A stretch of DNA of 64,000 nt from DATGZX01 sp035296965 (GTDB taxonomy: Bacteria > Planctomycetota > Planctomycetia > Gemmatales > Gemmataceae): NCBI GenBank assembly GCA_035296965.1, contig DATGZX010000156.1, positions 19,447-83,446 of the forward strand, read 5' to 3'. Numbering within the stretch: position 1 is the stretch's first letter; every line of letters starts with the position of its first letter. The position numbers were made by a program, and so were the translations under genes. Of this stretch, positions 54,501-61,005 are shown piece after piece. Below the pieces are notes generated by a model. That model made no database searches, was not told the origin of the DNA, and was given only the letters and a program-made list of their open reading frames with translations.

Positions 54501-54559
54501 CCCTGGCCTTCAAGGTGCGGGAGGTGTTGGACACTCCGAAACCGGATCATCTCAGCTGA
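51515..54559 (+). CDS. Hybrid sensor histidine kinase: REC-PAS(4)-HisKA-HATPase-REC
   Basis: The 1014-residue soluble protein has no membrane segment. The N-terminal REC (about 1-120) has phosphoacceptor Asp57 (VVLSDCTLPG). Four PAS domains occupy about 140-640. HisKA contains GQLAGGVAHDFNNFL with His648, and the HATPase has NLAVNARDAMPKGG (N box), VADTGSGMS (G1) and GKGAGLGLATVYGIV (G2). The C-terminal REC has Asp940 (LLITDVVMPG). It would detect several small signals and relay phosphate internally. AAGGTGA precedes the ATG. It is the functional member of a signalling cluster with the response regulator at 54607. Confidence 0.94.
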   Translation: MHAHPRVLVVEDNPNDAELMILELSRGGYAPNWRRIETAEEMRAALAEGPWDVVLSDCTLPGFGVEQALALCREADPDLPFIIVSGSVGEERAVAAMRAGASDYVLKWSLGRLAPAVERELREAESRRAGHRAEQEALRLAAIVGCSADAIISKTLASVITSWNSGAERLFGWTVAEAIGRPISSLIVPPDRVEELAGVMERLQRGERIEYFETVRLRKDGTRVDVLVAASPVWSRDGRLIGAAAVTRDITTKKAAEKALRTSEARFRGMFESNMMGTFYWRESGAVTDANDAFLTLVGYSREDLRAGRVSWADMTPPEYRPLDEAGLEEVAATGRCTPFEREYIRKDGSRVPVLIGGAMLNGDDGVAFALDLTERKRAEERLVRDAVLLANVRESIMVADLDGVVTYWNEGSTRLFGWTAQEMLGRSVTERVPEGVRGEIVARLQILRQGEEVAGEREDYRKDGSRVWVEGRISPICDPAGRTIGFLGLAHDVTDRWLAEEARRASEARFRAIIEKSWDGVALLDANGIPLYASPSMGRILGYAPEELVGLNGLEQVHPDDQHGASEVLARLLASPGISITSANRARHKDGSWRWLESTATNLLEDPSIGAIILNTRDITEARRLEKQFRQAQKMDAFGQLAGGVAHDFNNFLTIINGYSDLLLHDLSPTDPARNLVAEIHKAGERSAGLTRQLLAFSRQQVLAPQVLDLNEVVTEIDKMLRRLIGEDVQLTTTLTSKLWAVRADPGQIEQVLLNLAVNARDAMPKGGRLTIETRNVELDEKYLRTHAEARAGPHVLLSVADTGSGMSPQVKARIFEPFFTTKGQGKGAGLGLATVYGIVKQSSGHVAVNSEVGVGTTIKVYLPRVEEAPEASKAPSRILTPPHGTETVLLAEDESGVRTFISHILAGYGYKMLAAADGDEAVRVAAGHDGPIHLLITDVVMPGAGGRAVAGQVAERHPEVRVLFMSGYTDDAVIRHGVLREEVNFFQKPFSPVALAFKVREVLDTPKPDHLS

Positions 54560-54606
54560 CTAGCAGGCGATTTTGAATCTCAATTCCTTCCCCCTGAGGT
54601 GTTACC

Positions 54607-54984
54607 ATGCGGATACTGATCCTGGATGACGAAGTCGATGTCCGCAAAGCAATTCGGGTGATGCTGGCGGGCGCGGGGTTCGAAGTCGTGGAGGCGGGAA
54701 CCGGCGAGGAAGCTCTCCGGATACTCGACGACCTGGGAGCAGATCTGCTCCTTTGCGACATATTCCTGCCCGGAGCGGACGGCTTGGAGATTATCCGAAC
54801 CGTCCGTCGTCAACACCCCGCGGTAAAAATCATTGCCGTGAGTGGGGGCGGTCCCCAGGCCGCGCATGACCTGCTTCCAGAGGCCCAATTACAAGGAGCT
54901 GTTGGAGTCCTGTACAAACCAGTCGATCAGACGGTGGCCCTGGCGGCGATCAAGCGGGTTCTGCCGGCAGCTCAGGCGAGGTGA
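54607..54984 (+). CDS. Single-domain response regulator
   Basis: The 125-residue protein is a stand-alone REC domain: ILDDEVDV with the acidic pair Asp7-Asp8, LLLCDIFLPGADG with phosphoacceptor Asp51, IIAVSGGG, and VLYKPVD with the conserved Lys. It has no DNA-binding output, so it probably passes phosphate on or controls a protein directly. It starts 47 bases after the hybrid kinase stop, and GAGGTGTTACC precedes its ATG. It is likely a partner of that kinase. Confidence 0.92.
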   Translation: MRILILDDEVDVRKAIRVMLAGAGFEVVEAGTGEEALRILDDLGADLLLCDIFLPGADGLEIIRTVRRQHPAVKIIAVSGGGPQAAHDLLPEAQLQGAVGVLYKPVDQTVALAAIKRVLPAAQAR

Positions 54985-55173
54985 ATCGAAGACAAACAAT
55001 CGAAGAGGTACAAGAAGCTGCCGTTGAAGAGGAGGCTAATCGGGTCGTCGCCGGCCCTGGCCTTCATGGTGCGGGCAGCGCTGGACGCATCGGCATCAAG
55101 CAGGTCGAATGTCAAACAGCGCCTCCGGCGACATCCGGCCATGATCTACATCGAGGTGCACGATTCCGCAGAT

Positions 55174-55220
55174 ACTAGCCCGAAGCGTTAGCGAGGTCCT
55201 CGCTGACGCTTCGGGCTAGT
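55174..55220. repeat. 23-bp inverted repeat, ACTAGCCCGAAGCG type
   Basis: Arms at 55174-55196 (ACTAGCCCGAAGCGTTAGCG...) and 55198-55220 pair with one G-T exception around a single base. It is too tight to be a normal hairpin but could form a strong cruciform or act as a bidirectional terminator. The arm sequence is of a kind that recurs in planctomycete genomes, but only one copy is in this window. Confidence 0.65.
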
Positions 55221-55312
55221 TTCAGCCGATTTGCACACCGTCATTTAGCAGCTAACAGAGTTCCGGACGGCCCTTGAAGGGATTCTCCAGGGTCGCCTGC
55301 AAGGTCCTTAGG

Positions 55313-55483
55313 ATTGCCGCGTCGCTCCTCGTCGATGCTGACCAAATCAGCCAGCAAAACGGGCTACTTAGCAATGATGCGCTGCTGGTCGCTGTCATGC
55401 AGGCGCACGGCCTAACGAAGCTGGCCAGCAACGAGCCCCCTTTCGCTTCCGGTCATTTCGCAATGGCAGGTTATGTCAGGTAA
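55313..55483 (+). pseudogene. C-terminal half of a PIN-domain toxin
   Basis: The frame encodes DADQISQQNGLLSNDALLVAVMQAHGLTKLASNEPPF, a close match to the second half of PIN toxins including the catalytic-site Asp in NDAL. The N-terminal half with the first acidic residues is absent, and after NEPPF the sequence departs from the family. This is exactly the region missing from the toxin at 48972, but the two pieces may overlap slightly, so they need not come from one gene. Confidence 0.7.
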
Positions 55484-55594
55484 ACAGGGGGTACCCAGAC
55501 TCCGTGTCTGACAACAAATCTACATACTCAACATCAACAGTATCAATAGGTTATGTCTCTTCCGATTCGGCGGAATCCTGTCAGGTTGACCTGC

Positions 55595-55602
55595 CAAATG
55601 TC
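55595..55602. repeat. Left target-site duplication of the transposon
   Basis: CAAATGTC directly precedes the left terminal repeat. It matches the right flank, AAAATGTC at 58210-58217, in seven of eight bases. Eight or nine bases is the usual duplication length of IS1-family insertion. Confidence 0.6.
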
Positions 55603-55614
55603 GGTAGTGGGCGA

Positions 55615-56586
55615 TCAGTGTGTTGATGCAGCCTGGAGTAGGTCAAGGATAGTCCAGAGTCGATCTGTCACGCCTGCTGCCATCGCTGGCGTTGTCTTCT
55701 CGCCTGTCTGTTTGGTCAATGTACCATGTGGCCTGACAAAGTTGTATACAGCGAAGTATAGCCCCAGTGCAGCTTCGTGGTTCGCCCATTTCTTGCTGAA
55801 TGCGTTCGTCAAGCGAGTCAACCTGCGATTCTGCATTCTCATGCTCAAGTTATGGCGCTCGACATGGCTTGTGCAGATCTTGTCTGGGTCAGGATTTCCA
55901 CAGCAAGGCGTCTTGTGAATGCCAACGACCTCTGGGGGCGAATACTTGCGCTCGTCTGGCGATGGGCCATACTGCTTGACCAATTGAGCAAAATCAACTG
56001 GCCTCTCCTCGAATGCCATGCTGACCGCGCTGGGATAGTAAGAAAAGCCATCTGTCGTTAGCTGAATGCGCCCGCGCGTTGACTGTTCAACATCCTTGAG
56101 GAATGTTTCAGTGCTCGCCCTGTTTCGCTTGCCCAGATACCACGCCAGAATGAGCTTGCTCGTGCGCTCAATCGCCACGAAGCAATAAGCATCCCCAAGC
56201 CCATCGTCCCTGATTTGCTTGTGCTGCTTGGTCTTTTGCTTCATGCCCACGAAGCCCCAGATTTCATCGCCCTGAACGTCGTGCGCCTCGACCTGCTGGA
56301 GCTTGTTCCGCAGGAACGATTCGCACCTCTCGCCAACGCAAACAAGCAGGGCAATCACCGTGTCCTTCGCCACGCCACTAAGGCGACACGTAGCGCGGAT
56401 GCTGCATCCCTCAGTCAGCAGCTCTAGGCAGCGTATCGCCTTGTCGAGAGGAAGGCGCATTTCATCCAGGGGCTTGGCTGGCCTGTCAGAGAACGTCTTG
56501 CGACAGCTCAAGCACTGGTAGCGCTGATTGCCATAACGATCTTTCCCAAATCGTCTGGCCTCTTGCTGGCAAGTTGGACATTGCAT
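55615..56586 (-). CDS. IS1-family transposase (single-frame)
   Basis: The 323-residue protein has an N-terminal zinc finger (Cys3, Cys6, Cys25, Cys28; MQCPTCQQEARRF...RYQCLSC), as in InsA, fused in one frame to the catalytic domain. The acidic triad is Asp107 (VQGDEIWGF), Asp179 (LTTDGFSYY) and Glu243 (HVERHNLSMR), followed by NRRLTRLTNAFSKKW and VYNFVRPHGTL, typical of IS1. No frameshift is needed for expression. The stop codon lies within the left terminal repeat. It is the only recognisable transposition gene of the 2.6-kb element. Confidence 0.93.
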   Translation of the reverse strand: MQCPTCQQEARRFGKDRYGNQRYQCLSCRKTFSDRPAKPLDEMRLPLDKAIRCLELLTEGCSIRATCRLSGVAKDTVIALLVCVGERCESFLRNKLQQVEAHDVQGDEIWGFVGMKQKTKQHKQIRDDGLGDAYCFVAIERTSKLILAWYLGKRNRASTETFLKDVEQSTRGRIQLTTDGFSYYPSAVSMAFEERPVDFAQLVKQYGPSPDERKYSPPEVVGIHKTPCCGNPDPDKICTSHVERHNLSMRMQNRRLTRLTNAFSKKWANHEAALGLYFAVYNFVRPHGTLTKQTGEKTTPAMAAGVTDRLWTILDLLQAASTH

Positions 56587-56948
56587 GGCTCACCTCACTA
56601 TCAACACTACAGTGTTATTATGCATGAACGCTCACGCAATGGCAAGTGCAGCTGTCAATAAAAATAGGATTGTCTTGGATTTTCAAGCGAGTACAATTGA
56701 GGAGGGGCATCCTTGCCCCTCTCAACTTGGCAGCGCTATGGACGGTAGACGCAGCCAACGCCTATCCAAGTGGCTAGCTGCCACTTGGAGAACGTGGACA
56801 GGAACTTCATAACAAGTTCCCTCCTGTTGAGAGCGAGCCAATCGCGTTTGAATGGGTGCAACCACTCGAACGCCCCACGCTAGGCCATCTAATGGCTCGC
56901 AAGCTGATGGGTTTTATCGTGTGAAGCCAATGGCGAAAGCCATTGGCT
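56587..56948. other. Spacer inside the transposon
   Basis: This 362-base interval carries the transposase promoter and two hairpins, listed separately: GAGGGGCA-TCCT-TGCCCCTC at 56702-56721 and a GAAA-tetraloop hairpin at 56923-56950. No gene was found. Confidence 0.55.
56702..56721. terminator. Short perfect hairpin inside the transposon
   Basis: GAGGGGCA and TGCCCCTC form an eight-base perfect stem around TCCT. It lies 115 bases upstream of the transposase start and may shield that gene from read-through of cargo transcripts. Confidence 0.45.
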
Positions 56949-56950
56949 TC
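56923..56950. terminator. Hairpin with GAAA tetraloop at the end of the cargo gene
   Basis: GAAGCCAATGGC and GCCATTGGCTTC form a 12-bp perfect stem closed by GAAA, a very stable RNA loop when read on the plus strand. It overlaps the stop of the minus-strand gene at 56949 and could end its transcript, although no strong U tract follows. Confidence 0.55.
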
Positions 56951-57182
56951 ATGTGTTTCGCCTTCGCTGCAAGAGGTCCACTGCGGCCTTCAGTGCGCGC
57001 AGCCTCTCCACGACTTTTTCAGCCTCACTTTCAGCAATCCCACGATGTTTTCCAAATTTGACTGGCCGGCAACCAAGTAGGCCGCGGTCAAACCAACGAC
57101 GAGCGCGCCAATGCTCGACATTGGCCATGTCTGCGATGATTGAAAGAGGGATTGGGTCAGCAATCGAAATTTGATGAACCAC
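56949..57182 (-). CDS. Possible small helix-turn-helix protein, transposon cargo
   Basis: The 77-residue frame starts at GTG 57182 with GGAG upstream. IADMANVEHWRARRWFDRGLLGCRPVKFGKHRG reads like a MerR-type helix-turn-helix with a recognition wing, followed by a helix SEAEKVVERLRALKAAVDLL. The family is not certain, and another frame overlaps the region. A transcriptional regulator of the element is inferred. Confidence 0.4.
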   Translation of the reverse strand: MVHQISIADPIPLSIIADMANVEHWRARRWFDRGLLGCRPVKFGKHRGIAESEAEKVVERLRALKAAVDLLQRRRNT

Positions 57183-57382
57183 AGGGGGAAGTCTCCACTA
57201 GGCCGGACTATTACCGGCGTAGTAGAGGTGCTCATCTCCCCTACGGCGTGGGGTCTGCTGGCTACCCTCGAAAGAGGGCGGCGCGGCGCTCAACCCGCAC
57301 CATTAAAGCTCCCACCAGCGTACTTCTGGGTGACTACTAAATTCACTATGCAGTTGTAAGGGTATATTTAGTAAGACGAGCG

Positions 57383-57655
57383 TCAAGAGGTCTTCGCTTT
57401 ATTCCATCTGACTCTTGCTGCTTTGCGGGCCGCCTCACTGAGTTTTTTCTTGCCAAGCTTCTTCGCCCGCGCTGGCCCGCCCTTGAGCCCACCTTTGCGG
57501 CCAAGCGCGACCGCAGCCGGATCTTTGCCGTTTTGCTCTTGGATTCCTTTGGGCGCGTCTACTGTGTCGCCTGTAGATTCGATGACATGCCGCAAGATCC
57601 CGAACGCGAACGCAGCCGGGTCTGGCGTTTTTGGTTTGCGTGTTTTCTTCGCCAT
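57383..57655 (-). CDS. Small basic Gly/Lys-rich protein, transposon cargo
   Basis: The 90-residue protein (MAKKTRKPKTPDPAAFAFGILRHV...) ends in GKDPAAVALGRKGGLKGGPARAKKLGKKKLSEAARKAARVRWNK. The GRKGGLKGG...ARW signature belongs to a widespread small protein family of unknown role; a nucleic-acid contact is suggested by the high positive charge. ATG 57655 is preferred; the frame is open to 57733. It diverges from the plus-strand cargo gene across about 70 bases. Confidence 0.65.
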   Translation of the reverse strand: MAKKTRKPKTPDPAAFAFGILRHVIESTGDTVDAPKGIQEQNGKDPAAVALGRKGGLKGGPARAKKLGKKKLSEAARKAARVRWNKAKTS

Positions 57656-57726
57656 GCTGCCATTATGCGACGATTGCGTACAATTGCAAGAGCGGTCACG
57701 CATTGCCCAATGCAGGAGCACGTTCC

Positions 57727-58131
57727 ATGTCATTTACCCCAGAGATCGTCACGCTTTGTCATTCTGCTGTGCGCTACGGCGACCAATTGTGCATATTGGG
57801 TGCATTCGCCTCGATCACGGTGGACGCGCTTCCCTTCAAGCATCCACCTTTTGCATTGGTATGTCGGCTAGGATTTGATGAGGAAGAAATCGGTGATCAC
57901 GTTCTGAAAGTGACGGTACTGGATATAGACGGACATGTTCTTGGTCAGTTCCAGGCACCCATTCATATAACCCAAGAATTGTGCCGCCTTCGATGGAGAT
58001 TGAGCATAATCTTCCCGATAAGTGGGATGGAACTTCGATGCGCTGGCGATCATGCGATTGACCTGACAATTGATGAGAGGGACCCCCTGCGAAATTTATT
58101 TCAGGTTCATCGAAAACAAGCTTACCCATAG
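57727..58131 (+). CDS. Conserved DUF6941-like protein, transposon cargo
   Basis: The 134-residue protein has a beta-sandwich-like pattern (LCILGAFASITVDALPFKHPPFALVCRLGFDEEEIGDHVLKVTVLDIDGHVLGQF), matching small conserved proteins I would place in the DUF6941 family, moderately confidently. No catalytic residues are evident. CAGGAG lies before the ATG at 57727; the frame extends upstream to 57631 without a ribosome-binding site. Inside the transposon it may benefit the host or the element. Confidence 0.6.
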   Translation: MSFTPEIVTLCHSAVRYGDQLCILGAFASITVDALPFKHPPFALVCRLGFDEEEIGDHVLKVTVLDIDGHVLGQFQAPIHITQELCRLRWRLSIIFPISGMELRCAGDHAIDLTIDERDPLRNLFQVHRKQAYP

Positions 58132-58209
58132 CGCGGCGCCCTTTCGCAAGATCCAATCATCACCTAATTACTCAGGTGTTTCTTATCAACACACTGTTCG
58201 CCCACTACC

Positions 58210-58217
58210 AAAATGTC
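58210..58217. repeat. Right target-site duplication of the transposon
   Basis: AAAATGTC directly follows the right terminal repeat. It differs in one base from the left flank CAAATGTC. Confidence 0.6.
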
Positions 58218-58556
58218 ATGTGTATGCACGTACAGTTCTCCATGCTGTTTTCGAGGCGGTGCTCGATGTGCTTGGCCATCGATGGCCCGCCACACCAGGT
58301 TCGCGAACCGAAAACCCCTTTCGTCCCCAAGGGCGCGAAGCCTCAACAAATGATGGCGCTCTTTCGGATCACCAACGCCTGATACGGCATCATGGGGTCG
58401 CTCCCATGATTTACCAGTATGGCGAAACCGTGATCGATCCAACGAGAGCGGCAGGCTCGTAAAGCCAGCGTACGGCGCTCTCCTTACTCGTCTCTTGAAA
58501 CCGTTCCCGGACGGTCGCGTACACCGTCCGTAGATACCCGCTCATCTCTTTGGTGC
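58218..58556. other. Gene-free spacer downstream of the transposon
   Basis: I see no supported gene in these 339 bases. They continue the target sequence interrupted by the transposon and lead into the UspA remnant. Confidence 0.45.
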
Positions 58557-58904
58557 ATGGCACTCTTTTGTCCTCGAACTCACCAGCGCCGTCTACTCCC
58601 TCGTGCTGCGGCGTGGGCTGAGGGACTCGTGGTCAAGGCGGAGTTGGGCTTGTGGAGGGCGCTGGCGGAAACGGTCAAAAAAGTGCGCCCGCCGACGACG
58701 GAAGCGAGCAATCTCATCGCCCTGGCCACGCACGGCCGGGGTGGCCTCAAACGGCTGCTGCTGGGGAGCGTTGCCGATAAGCTCGTCCGGGGTGCCGCGT
58801 CACCCGTCCTCGTTTACCTCCCGACGAGCACGGGACTCGGACTAAGGATGATGAGCCAATTCGGGTCTGGGTGTGCGTTTTCGCGCAGTGCGTCCTCAAA
58901 TTAA
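58557..58904 (+). pseudogene. UspA-domain remnant
   Basis: The frame encodes NLIALATHGRGGLKRLLLGSVADKLVRGAASPVLVYLP, the conserved C-terminal ATP-binding half of a universal stress protein (G-x2-G-x9-G-S type). The upstream part of the frame does not match the family N-terminus, and the sequence after VLVYLP runs on past the usual end. The gene has probably lost its start by frameshift or rearrangement. Confidence 0.6.
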
Positions 58905-59170
58905 ACAGAGGGAACGACGCGAGTCGCTTTCTACTAAGCCCATGTGCCGACAATCAATGGACGCCTTGAACTCGGCATATCAATTGCAATGGGTGGCAGG
59001 AAATAGAGCGATACTATGCCGGCCGGGTCAACCGAGAGTTCGCCTAAGCGGGAGGGGGAGCCGTGCCTTTGTTTCAGACGCGGCCTGCCTGGCGTTTCAC
59101 ACCTTGCCGCCCCGGACGGCGCCCTGGTCGCGACATCGGCCGGGCAGGAATCCACCAACAGGGGTGACTT

Positions 59171-60358
59171 ATGAGCGATCAGCACATCATGGAAAAGGCT
59201 GGCACGTCCGGCATCGAGAAGAGAGATGGCGCGGGTGGTCCGGTGCAGGCAGGACCTCACGGAGCCGTTTCCACCAGAGTCGGAGCTGCGTTGACCAAAC
59301 GAAAATGGTTGCTGCTGCTCGCGCTGATCGTGATTGGCGGTCTAGCCTACCTTGGGTGGAAGCTCTTCCAGCCCGCGAAGCTGCCGGCAGGTTTCACCAG
59401 CAGCAATGGCCGCCTCGAGGCGACCGAGATCGACATCGCCACGAAGATCCCAGGCCGCATCCTAGACGAACTAGTGGACGAAGGAGACCCCGTCAGCGCC
59501 GGCCAAGTCCTTGCCCACATGGACATCGAGACGCTCCAGGCCCAGCGCCGGGAAGCCGTGGCCAAACTCGGGATGGCGAAAAGCGCCGAAGATGCGGCGC
59601 GGAGCCAGCTAGCGCAGCGCGAGAGCGAGAAATCGGCGAACGAAGCCATCGTGGCGCAGCGCCAGGCCGATTTCGACCTCGCGACCAAGAAATACGAGCG
59701 CGCGCAGCGACTGGTTGGCTCGGCTGCCATGTCGCAGGAGGATCTCGATACGCAGCGCTCTGCTTACTATAGTGCCAAGGCAGCCGTCAGCAGCGCCCGG
59801 GCGAATGTCGCGGCCGCGGCCGCCGCCATCGCCACGGCCCAGGCGCTCATCATCGCCGCGCAAGCGACCGTCGTGGACGCCCAGGCGACCATCGATCGCG
59901 TCCAGGCGGATATCAACGACAGCACTCTCAAGGCCCCGCGTGCCGGTCGCATTCAGTACCGCGTCGCTCAGCCGGGCGAGGTGCTGGCCGCGGGCGGTAA
60001 AGTCCTGAACATGATCGATCTCGGCAATGTCTACATGACGTTCTTCCTGCCCACGGACTGGGCCGGCCGGGTCAAGCTCGGGACCGAGGTGCGGCTCGTG
60101 CTTGATGCCGCGCCGCAGTTCGTCATCCCGGCCAAGGTCACCTTTGTCGCGGACGTCGCCCAGTTCACGCCCAAGACGGTGGAAACGGCCGAGGAGCGCC
60201 AGAAGCTGACGTTCCGCATCAAGGCGCACATCGCTCCGGACCTGCTCAAGAACTACGTCCGCGACGTCAAGACCGGATTGCCGGGAGTGGCTTACGTGCA
60301 ACTCGACCCGCAGGCTGAGTGGCCCGCCAATCTGCAGGTCAAACTGCCGTCCCCGTGA
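59171..60358 (+). CDS. HlyD-family membrane-fusion protein
   Basis: The 395-residue protein has one N-terminal membrane helix (WLLLLALIVIGGLAYLGWKLF, about 45-65), a biotinyl-lipoyl-like segment GRLEATEIDIATKIPGRILDELVDEGDPVSAGQVLA, a long Ala/Gln-rich coiled coil at about 125-245, and a beta-barrel region (STLKAPRAGRIQYRVAQPGEVL). It would bridge an inner-membrane transporter to an outer-membrane channel. It resembles YbhG/EmrA-type adaptors. No ABC or MFS partner is in the window. AGGGG precedes the ATG. Confidence 0.9.
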   Translation: MSDQHIMEKAGTSGIEKRDGAGGPVQAGPHGAVSTRVGAALTKRKWLLLLALIVIGGLAYLGWKLFQPAKLPAGFTSSNGRLEATEIDIATKIPGRILDELVDEGDPVSAGQVLAHMDIETLQAQRREAVAKLGMAKSAEDAARSQLAQRESEKSANEAIVAQRQADFDLATKKYERAQRLVGSAAMSQEDLDTQRSAYYSAKAAVSSARANVAAAAAAIATAQALIIAAQATVVDAQATIDRVQADINDSTLKAPRAGRIQYRVAQPGEVLAAGGKVLNMIDLGNVYMTFFLPTDWAGRVKLGTEVRLVLDAAPQFVIPAKVTFVADVAQFTPKTVETAEERQKLTFRIKAHIAPDLLKNYVRDVKTGLPGVAYVQLDPQAEWPANLQVKLPSP

Positions 60359-60373
60359 CTAGGAGTCATACAA

Positions 60374-60802
60374 ATGGGTACAACATCGAATAGTGAAGGG
60401 AAAGGGCGACCCATGACAGCCTCGAAGTCAATCGCAGGCCTGATCGGTCCCACTTTCGTGGCCGGAGCCGGCGCTGTTTTGCTGAACCTCGACACCTGGC
60501 CCGCTCTGGTCGAGCAGGGTTTCCGCGATCCGGCACTTATCTTCGTATCGGGCTTTCCTTTGTTCGTCGCCGGGCTTGCCATCGTGCGCGCACACAATCG
60601 CTGGGAGGGCAGGTGGCCGGTGCTCGTGACCGTTGTCGGCTGGCTCGCCCTTCTTGGCGGTCTTTCACGAATACTGTTTCCGACCCAGCTCGCCCCGGTC
60701 GCGGTTGGAGCCGTTCAGATCACCGGCGTTCTCCCGGCAGTGGCGACTGTGTTTCTGGTGGTCGGTGCCTTCCTCTCCTTCAAAGGCTATAGCCGCGAAT
60801 GA
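60374..60802 (+). CDS. Small four-helix membrane protein
   Basis: The 142-residue protein contains four hydrophobic segments (IAGLIGPTFVAGAGAVLLNL, ALIFVSGFPLFVAGLAIV, WPVLVTVVGWLALLGGLSRIL, VGAVQITGVLPAVATVFLVV). It is not assigned to a named family by eye. AGGAG lies nine bases before the ATG at 60374, with a second Met at 60413. It begins 15 bases after the HlyD-type gene, so the two are probably cotranscribed. Confidence 0.7.
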   Translation: MGTTSNSEGKGRPMTASKSIAGLIGPTFVAGAGAVLLNLDTWPALVEQGFRDPALIFVSGFPLFVAGLAIVRAHNRWEGRWPVLVTVVGWLALLGGLSRILFPTQLAPVAVGAVQITGVLPAVATVFLVVGAFLSFKGYSRE

Positions 60803-61005
60803 AGGTGATGCCCGTGAGCACGCGGGTGAATTCTGGCTGCCGAAACCTGGAGTTAAGAGAGGATATTCAGGATTAGTTATAGTTCGAGCGCATAAACGGG
60901 CGCTCAGGCGAATAACTCAATCCTAGGTCTGCAAGGCATTCGCCAAGCCAACCGGTGAGCCGCTGCCCCCGTCGAAACCGGTAGAGCCGATTCGAGGAGG
61001 AGGGA

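Larger units (their letters stand above)
54985..55602. other. Spacer with one hairpin and a PIN-domain remnant
   Basis: No intact gene is visible in 54985-55602. It contains the hairpin at 55174-55220 and the toxin remnant at 55313-55483. The last eight bases form the left target duplication of the transposon. Confidence 0.6.
55603..58209. mobile_element. IS1-family transposon, 2.6 kb, with three probable cargo genes
   Basis: The element is bounded by 25-bp terminal inverted repeats at 55603-55627 and 58185-58209 that match in 24 of 25 positions (both starting GGTAGTGGGCGA). Target duplications flank it (7 of 8 bases). Inside are, from left to right, a minus-strand IS1-type transposase whose stop lies in the left repeat, a possible helix-turn-helix protein, a basic Lys/Gly-rich protein and a plus-strand conserved protein. 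Base composition is lower in GC than the chromosome around it. The element is about twice the length of a plain IS1 because of the cargo. The nearly intact repeats and duplication imply recent insertion. Confidence 0.82.

Noticed and set aside
56602..56625. Possible right end of a 1-kb IS just after the transposase
   Set aside because: Only about eight bases match the left end and no target duplication was found, whereas 58185-58209 matches 24 of 25 bases with a near-perfect duplication.
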